From the NCBI GenBank assembly GCA_965227875.1, contig OZ245783.1:3596001-3660000 (forward strand): DNA of 64,000 nt, written 5' to 3'. Shown here piece by piece: positions 60,889 through 64,000 of the stretch (positions within the stretch are counted from its first letter, which is position 1; every line of letters begins with the position of its first letter). Source of the DNA: G965227875 sp965227875. Its GTDB lineage: Bacteria; Pseudomonadota; Alphaproteobacteria; Rhizobiales; JAJFHC01. A program made the translations under genes and the position numbers. The notes under the pieces were generated by a model. That model was not told the DNA's origin, ran no database searches, and saw only the letters and a program-made list of their open reading frames with translations.

Positions 60889-60983
60889 ACGGAAGTCATG
60901 GCGCGGGCGCGATTTGGCGGTTTGATCTCGGCCCCCCATCGGCTAGGATCGCCGGGCAATCAAGAAAACCGAGGTGGGGAAAC

Positions 60984-62768
60984 ATGGGCGACAGGAAGAA
61001 GTCACCGGAAGAGTTGCGCAGCCGGATGTGGTTCGACGATCCGCATAACCCGAGCATGACCGCGCTCTATCTGGAGCGGTATCTCAACTATGGCCTGACC
61101 ATGGACGAACTCCGGTCGGGCAAGCCGATCATCGGTATCGCCCAGACCGGCAGCGACCTGTCGCCGTGCAACCGGATCCACGTCGAACTGTCCAAGCGCG
61201 TGCGTGACGGCATCCATGCCGCGGGCGGCGTGACCATCGAGTTCCCCGTTCACCCGATCCAGGAGACAGGCAAGAGGCCGACGGCCGCGCTGGACCGCAA
61301 CCTCGCCTATCTCTGTCTGGTGGAAGTGCTGTTCGGTTATCCCATCGACGGCGTCGTGCTGATGACCGGTTGCGACAAGACCACGCCGGCCTGCCTCATG
61401 GCCGCCGCGACCGTCGACATACCGGCCATCGTGCTGTCGGGCGGGCCCATGCTGAACGGCAATTACAAGGGGCAGCGCACGGGCTCCGGCACGATCGTCT
61501 GGAAGGCGCGCGAGATGATGGCCGCCGGCGAGATCGACTTCAACGAGTTCATCGAGATCGTCGCGTCGTCGACGCCGAGCGCGGGCCACTGCAACACCAT
61601 GGGCACGGCGACATCGACCAACTCTCTCGCCGAGGCCCTGGGCATGTCCCTGCCTGGCTGCGCGGCCATTCCCGCGCCATACCGCCAGCGCGGCCAGATC
61701 GCCTACGAGACCGGCAAGCGCGTCGTCGACATGGTCTGGGAGGACCTCAAGCCGTCCGACATCATGACCAAAAAGGCGTTCGAGAACGCCATCGCGGTGA
61801 ACAGCGCCATCGGCGGGTCGACCAACTGCCCGATCCACCTGAACGCGATCGCGCGCCACGTGGGCGTCGACCTGCCCGTCAAGCACTGGGAAACCTATGG
61901 TCACGACATTCCGCTGCTGGTGAACGTCCAGCCGGCCGGGGAGTACCTGGGCGAGGATTATTTCCGCGCCGGCGGCGTGCCCGCCGTGGTCAACGAACTG
62001 ATGGGCGCCGGCCGGATTCACGAGGACGCCATGACGGTCAACGGCCGTACCATGGGTGACAACTGCCGCGAAACGAAAGTGGAAAACCACGACGTCATAA
62101 GACCTTACGGCGATCCGATGATGGAAAACGCGGGCTTCATGGTGTTGTCCGGGAACCTGTTCGACAATGCCCTGCTCAAGACCAGCGTGATCTCAGACAC
62201 CTTCCGCAAGCAATACCTCGAACGCGACGGCGATCCGGATGCCTTCGAGTGCCGCGCGATCGTCTTCGAGGGGCCGGAGGACTATCACGACCGGATCAAC
62301 GATCCGGCACTCGAGATCGACGAGAACTGCATCCTGGTCATCCGCGGCACCGGCCCCGTCGGTTATCCGGGATCGGCGGAAGTGGTCAACATGCTGCCGC
62401 CCGATGCCCTGGTGAAACGCGGAGTGACCGAACTGCCCTGCATGGGCGACGGCCGCCAGAGCGGCACCTCGGGCAGCCCGTCGATCCTCAATGCCTCGCC
62501 GGAATCGGCGACCGGTGGCGGACTCGCGCTTCTGAGGACCGGCGACATGATCCGCATCGACCTCAACGACGCATCCGCCAACATCCTGATATCCGAAGAA
62601 GAACTGGCAAGCCGACGGGCCGAACTCAAGATCGAGTATCCCGCCCACCAGACGCCGTGGCAGGAAATCTATCGGAACTACGTCGGCGAACTCGGCGACG
62701 GCGGTGTTCTCGAAAACGCCGTCGCCTACCAGAAAGTGTCTCGGCAGGTCCCGCGCGACTCGCACTGA
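60984..62768 (+). CDS. IlvD/Edd-family sugar-acid dehydratase
   Basis: A 594-residue dehydratase of the IlvD/Edd family. Cys62 (SDLSPCN), Cys130 (MTGCDKTTPAC) and Cys203 (AGHCNTMGTA) are the iron-sulfur ligands. The N-terminal SRMWFDDPHNPSMTALYLER is typical of the sugar-acid branch (arabinonate/xylonate/fuconate/galactonate dehydratases) and not of branched-chain amino-acid IlvD. It should convert an aldonate to a 2-keto-3-deoxy acid. It is followed by an SDR and an FAH protein, so pentonates or 6-deoxyhexonates are the likeliest substrates. Confidence 0.88.
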   Translation: MGDRKKSPEELRSRMWFDDPHNPSMTALYLERYLNYGLTMDELRSGKPIIGIAQTGSDLSPCNRIHVELSKRVRDGIHAAGGVTIEFPVHPIQETGKRPTAALDRNLAYLCLVEVLFGYPIDGVVLMTGCDKTTPACLMAAATVDIPAIVLSGGPMLNGNYKGQRTGSGTIVWKAREMMAAGEIDFNEFIEIVASSTPSAGHCNTMGTATSTNSLAEALGMSLPGCAAIPAPYRQRGQIAYETGKRVVDMVWEDLKPSDIMTKKAFENAIAVNSAIGGSTNCPIHLNAIARHVGVDLPVKHWETYGHDIPLLVNVQPAGEYLGEDYFRAGGVPAVVNELMGAGRIHEDAMTVNGRTMGDNCRETKVENHDVIRPYGDPMMENAGFMVLSGNLFDNALLKTSVISDTFRKQYLERDGDPDAFECRAIVFEGPEDYHDRINDPALEIDENCILVIRGTGPVGYPGSAEVVNMLPPDALVKRGVTELPCMGDGRQSGTSGSPSILNASPESATGGGLALLRTGDMIRIDLNDASANILISEEELASRRAELKIEYPAHQTPWQEIYRNYVGELGDGGVLENAVAYQKVSRQVPRDSH

Positions 62769-62798
62769 CCGATACAGCAAGCATACGGAAAAACAGGA

Positions 62799-63539
62799 AT
62801 GTCGAAGAGACTTGAAGGCAAGAAGGCATTTGTCACGGCTGCCGGCCAGGGAATCGGACGGGCCACGGCCATGGCCTTCGCCCGCGAAGGGGCGCATGTC
62901 ATCGCGACCGACCTCGACGAGGCCAAGCTCGACGGACTCACGGACGCGGGCGTCGCGGTGGTCCAGCGGCTGGACGTGACCGACGGCCAGGCCGTCAGCG
63001 CGGCCGCCGCGCAGGCCGGCGCCCTGGATGTGCTGTTCAATTGTGCCGGATACGTTCATCACGGGTCGATCCTCGAATGCGAGGAGAAGGACTGGGACTT
63101 CTCCTTCGACCTGAACGTGAAGTCCATGTACCGGCTGATCCGGGCGATGTTGCCGGCCATGCTCGACGCGGGCGGCGGATCGATCGTGAACGTCGCCTCG
63201 GTGGCCGGGTCGATCAACGGCATCCCCAACCGGTTCGCCTACGGGGCGAGCAAGGCTGCTGTGATCGGCCTCACAAAGTCGGTCGCCGCCGATTTCGTCG
63301 GCAGGGGCGTCCGCTGCAACGCGATCTGCCCGGGCACGGTCCAGAGCCCGTCCCTCGACGAGCGCATCGCAGCCTTCGACGATCCGGTGCAGGCGAAGAA
63401 GGATTTCATTGCCCGCCAGCCCATGGGTCGTCTCGGGACGGCGGAGGAAATCGCGCAGCTCGCGGTCTACCTTGCCAGCGACGACAGCGTGTTCATGACG
63501 GGCACGGCGGCGATCATCGACGGCGGTCTGTCCAACTGA
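62799..63539 (+). CDS. SDR, 2-keto-3-deoxy-sugar-acid 4-dehydrogenase-like
   Basis: A 246-residue SDR. TAAGQGIG (13-20) with Asp38 in IATDLDE gives NAD preference; Ser134, Tyr148 and Lys152 are the triad. The closest recognisable type is the DHRS6/2-keto-3-deoxy-L-fuconate dehydrogenase group (short N-terminus, the LEGKKAFVTAAGQGIGRAT start and RLDVTD element). Between a dehydratase and an FAH hydrolase it should oxidise C4 of the 2-keto-3-deoxy acid to a 2,4-diketo acid. The gap to the dehydratase is 30 bases. Confidence 0.82.
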   Translation: MSKRLEGKKAFVTAAGQGIGRATAMAFAREGAHVIATDLDEAKLDGLTDAGVAVVQRLDVTDGQAVSAAAAQAGALDVLFNCAGYVHHGSILECEEKDWDFSFDLNVKSMYRLIRAMLPAMLDAGGGSIVNVASVAGSINGIPNRFAYGASKAAVIGLTKSVAADFVGRGVRCNAICPGTVQSPSLDERIAAFDDPVQAKKDFIARQPMGRLGTAEEIAQLAVYLASDDSVFMTGTAAIIDGGLSN

Positions 63540-63540
63540 G

Positions 63541-63559
63541 GCGGACTTTTCCGGTCCGC
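63541..63559 (+). other. Small hairpin after the SDR gene
   Basis: GCGGAC (63541-63546) and GTCCGC (63554-63559) can pair, two bases after the SDR stop. Without a T-run it may be an mRNA processing or attenuation structure inside the operon. Confidence 0.3.
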
Positions 63560-63662
63560 GGCACGTGCGCCACTTGGCGCGGGATTCGCGGGCCTCTATG
63601 TTCACGACGATTTGGGGTGCGGGCCGGCGGGGCCGGTCAACAAGGGGGATAGGAAACACGAT

Positions 63663-64000
63663 ATGAAACTCTTGCGTTACGGGCCTGCGGGCGCCGAGAA
63701 ACCCGGTCTGCTCGACGCGGACGGCACGATCAGGGATTTGTCCGGACATGTGGCCGACATAGACGGCGACGCGATCTCGCCGGAGGGCCTGCAGAGACTG
63801 TCGGCGCTCGACCCGGCCTCGCTGCCGGCCGTGCCGGGTACGCCACGCCTCGGCCCCTGTGTCGGCGGGATTTCGAAGCTGATCTGCGTTGGTCTGAACT
63901 ATGCCGATCACGCCGAGGAATCGGGTCTGCCGATCCCCGAGGAACCGGTCCTGTTCAGCAAGGCCATAACGTCGATTTCCGGCCCCAACGACGATGTCGT
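63663..64000 (+). CDS. FAH-family hydrolase, N-terminal part (cut by window end)
   Basis: The first 112 codons of a fumarylacetoacetate-hydrolase-family enzyme: KLLRYGPAGAEKPGLLD at the start is typical of the ureidoglycolate lyase/2,4-diketo-3-deoxy-acid hydrolase group, and LICVGLNYADHAEESG is the start of the FAH catalytic domain with the conserved GxNYxxH motif. The metal-binding Glu residues lie beyond the window. Start ATG 63663, with GGGGATAGGAAA upstream. It is the third enzyme of the dehydratase-SDR-hydrolase set. Confidence 0.85.
   Translation, partial: MKLLRYGPAGAEKPGLLDADGTIRDLSGHVADIDGDAISPEGLQRLSALDPASLPAVPGTPRLGPCVGGISKLICVGLNYADHAEESGLPIPEEPVLFSKAITSISGPNDDV

Noticed and set aside
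62193..63911. A 572-codon minus-strand frame near the right end
   Set aside because: It covers three well-supported plus-strand genes (dehydratase, SDR, FAH) and has no recognisable motif.

Overview
This 64-kb window reads as chromosome of an alphaproteobacterium. Most of it is GC-rich, nearly every gene has an in-frame neighbour with a 1-4 base start/stop overlap, and the gene families (TAXI solute-binding protein, PHB-type 3-hydroxybutyrate dehydrogenase, OtnK/OtnC, soluble chemoreceptor with a C-terminal sensor, DMT permeases) are typical of marine or soil Alphaproteobacteria, possibly Rhodospirillales-like. The genus cannot be named from sequence alone. No rRNA, tRNA, CRISPR array, transposase or phage gene was seen.

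Layout. 1-8.1 kb: a DUF2868/DUF3482 GTPase pair, a hot-dog thioesterase, a tightly coupled minus-strand operon (PLP decarboxylase, AAA ATPase, KDG kinase), a membrane-anchored coiled-coil protein and a DMT permease. 8.3-18.3 kb: a large single-pass protein with a Sel1-like tail, an orphan TAXI binding protein, a soluble chemoreceptor, a very small membrane peptide, a DUF302 protein, a cytochrome P450, a stand-alone Hint-domain protein and an acyl-CoA ligase. 18.4-44.5 kb: a surface-glycan locus. 44.8-54.6 kb: an RND efflux pair, a 2OG-Fe(II) oxygenase, a patatin, 3-hydroxybutyrate dehydrogenase, a lipoprotein, an outer-membrane beta-barrel candidate and a WYL/TerB-like protein. 54.9-64 kb: sugar-acid catabolism (OtnC, OtnK, a LeuB-like dehydrogenase, a DapA-family protein, two SDRs, a DMT permease, an IlvD-type dehydratase and a truncated FAH-family hydrolase).

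The glycan locus is the most interesting part and is visibly mosaic. An ABC exporter, pseB and the first three quarters of pseC are GC-rich like the backbone. At about 22110, inside pseC and without breaking the frame, composition drops sharply (37/60 G+C at 21961-22020 versus 15/60 at 22141-22200). The AT-rich part carries pseF, pseG, pseI, a WbqC protein, a Gfo/Idh oxidoreductase with an aminotransferase, methyltransferases and possible glycosyltransferases. At 32.07 kb an intermediate-GC block begins: a large GT-B-like protein, then rfbF, rfbG, a 3,5-epimerase and a C-methyltransferase, i.e. a CDP-linked branched 6-deoxysugar pathway. At 37.3 kb it becomes AT-rich again (perosamine-synthase-like aminotransferase, PglD/NeuD-like acetyltransferase, CmcI-like methyltransferase, GT2) and from 40.75 kb it is GC-rich again (FkbM-like protein, a glycosyltransferase, gmd, GNAT).

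Together the genes predict CMP-pseudaminic acid, at least one further amino sugar, and a CDP- and/or GDP-linked 6-deoxysugar that is C-methylated and/or 4-N-acetylated, decorated by O-methylation. The usual PseH is not in the pse run; a GNAT at 43982 is a candidate. In the catabolic region, the dehydratase, 4-dehydrogenase-like SDR and FAH hydrolase fit a non-phosphorylating diketo-acid route for a deoxy-sugar or pentose acid. A CTGC-N3-GCAG palindrome before the 3-hydroxybutyrate dehydrogenase gene matches the published PhaR-site consensus.
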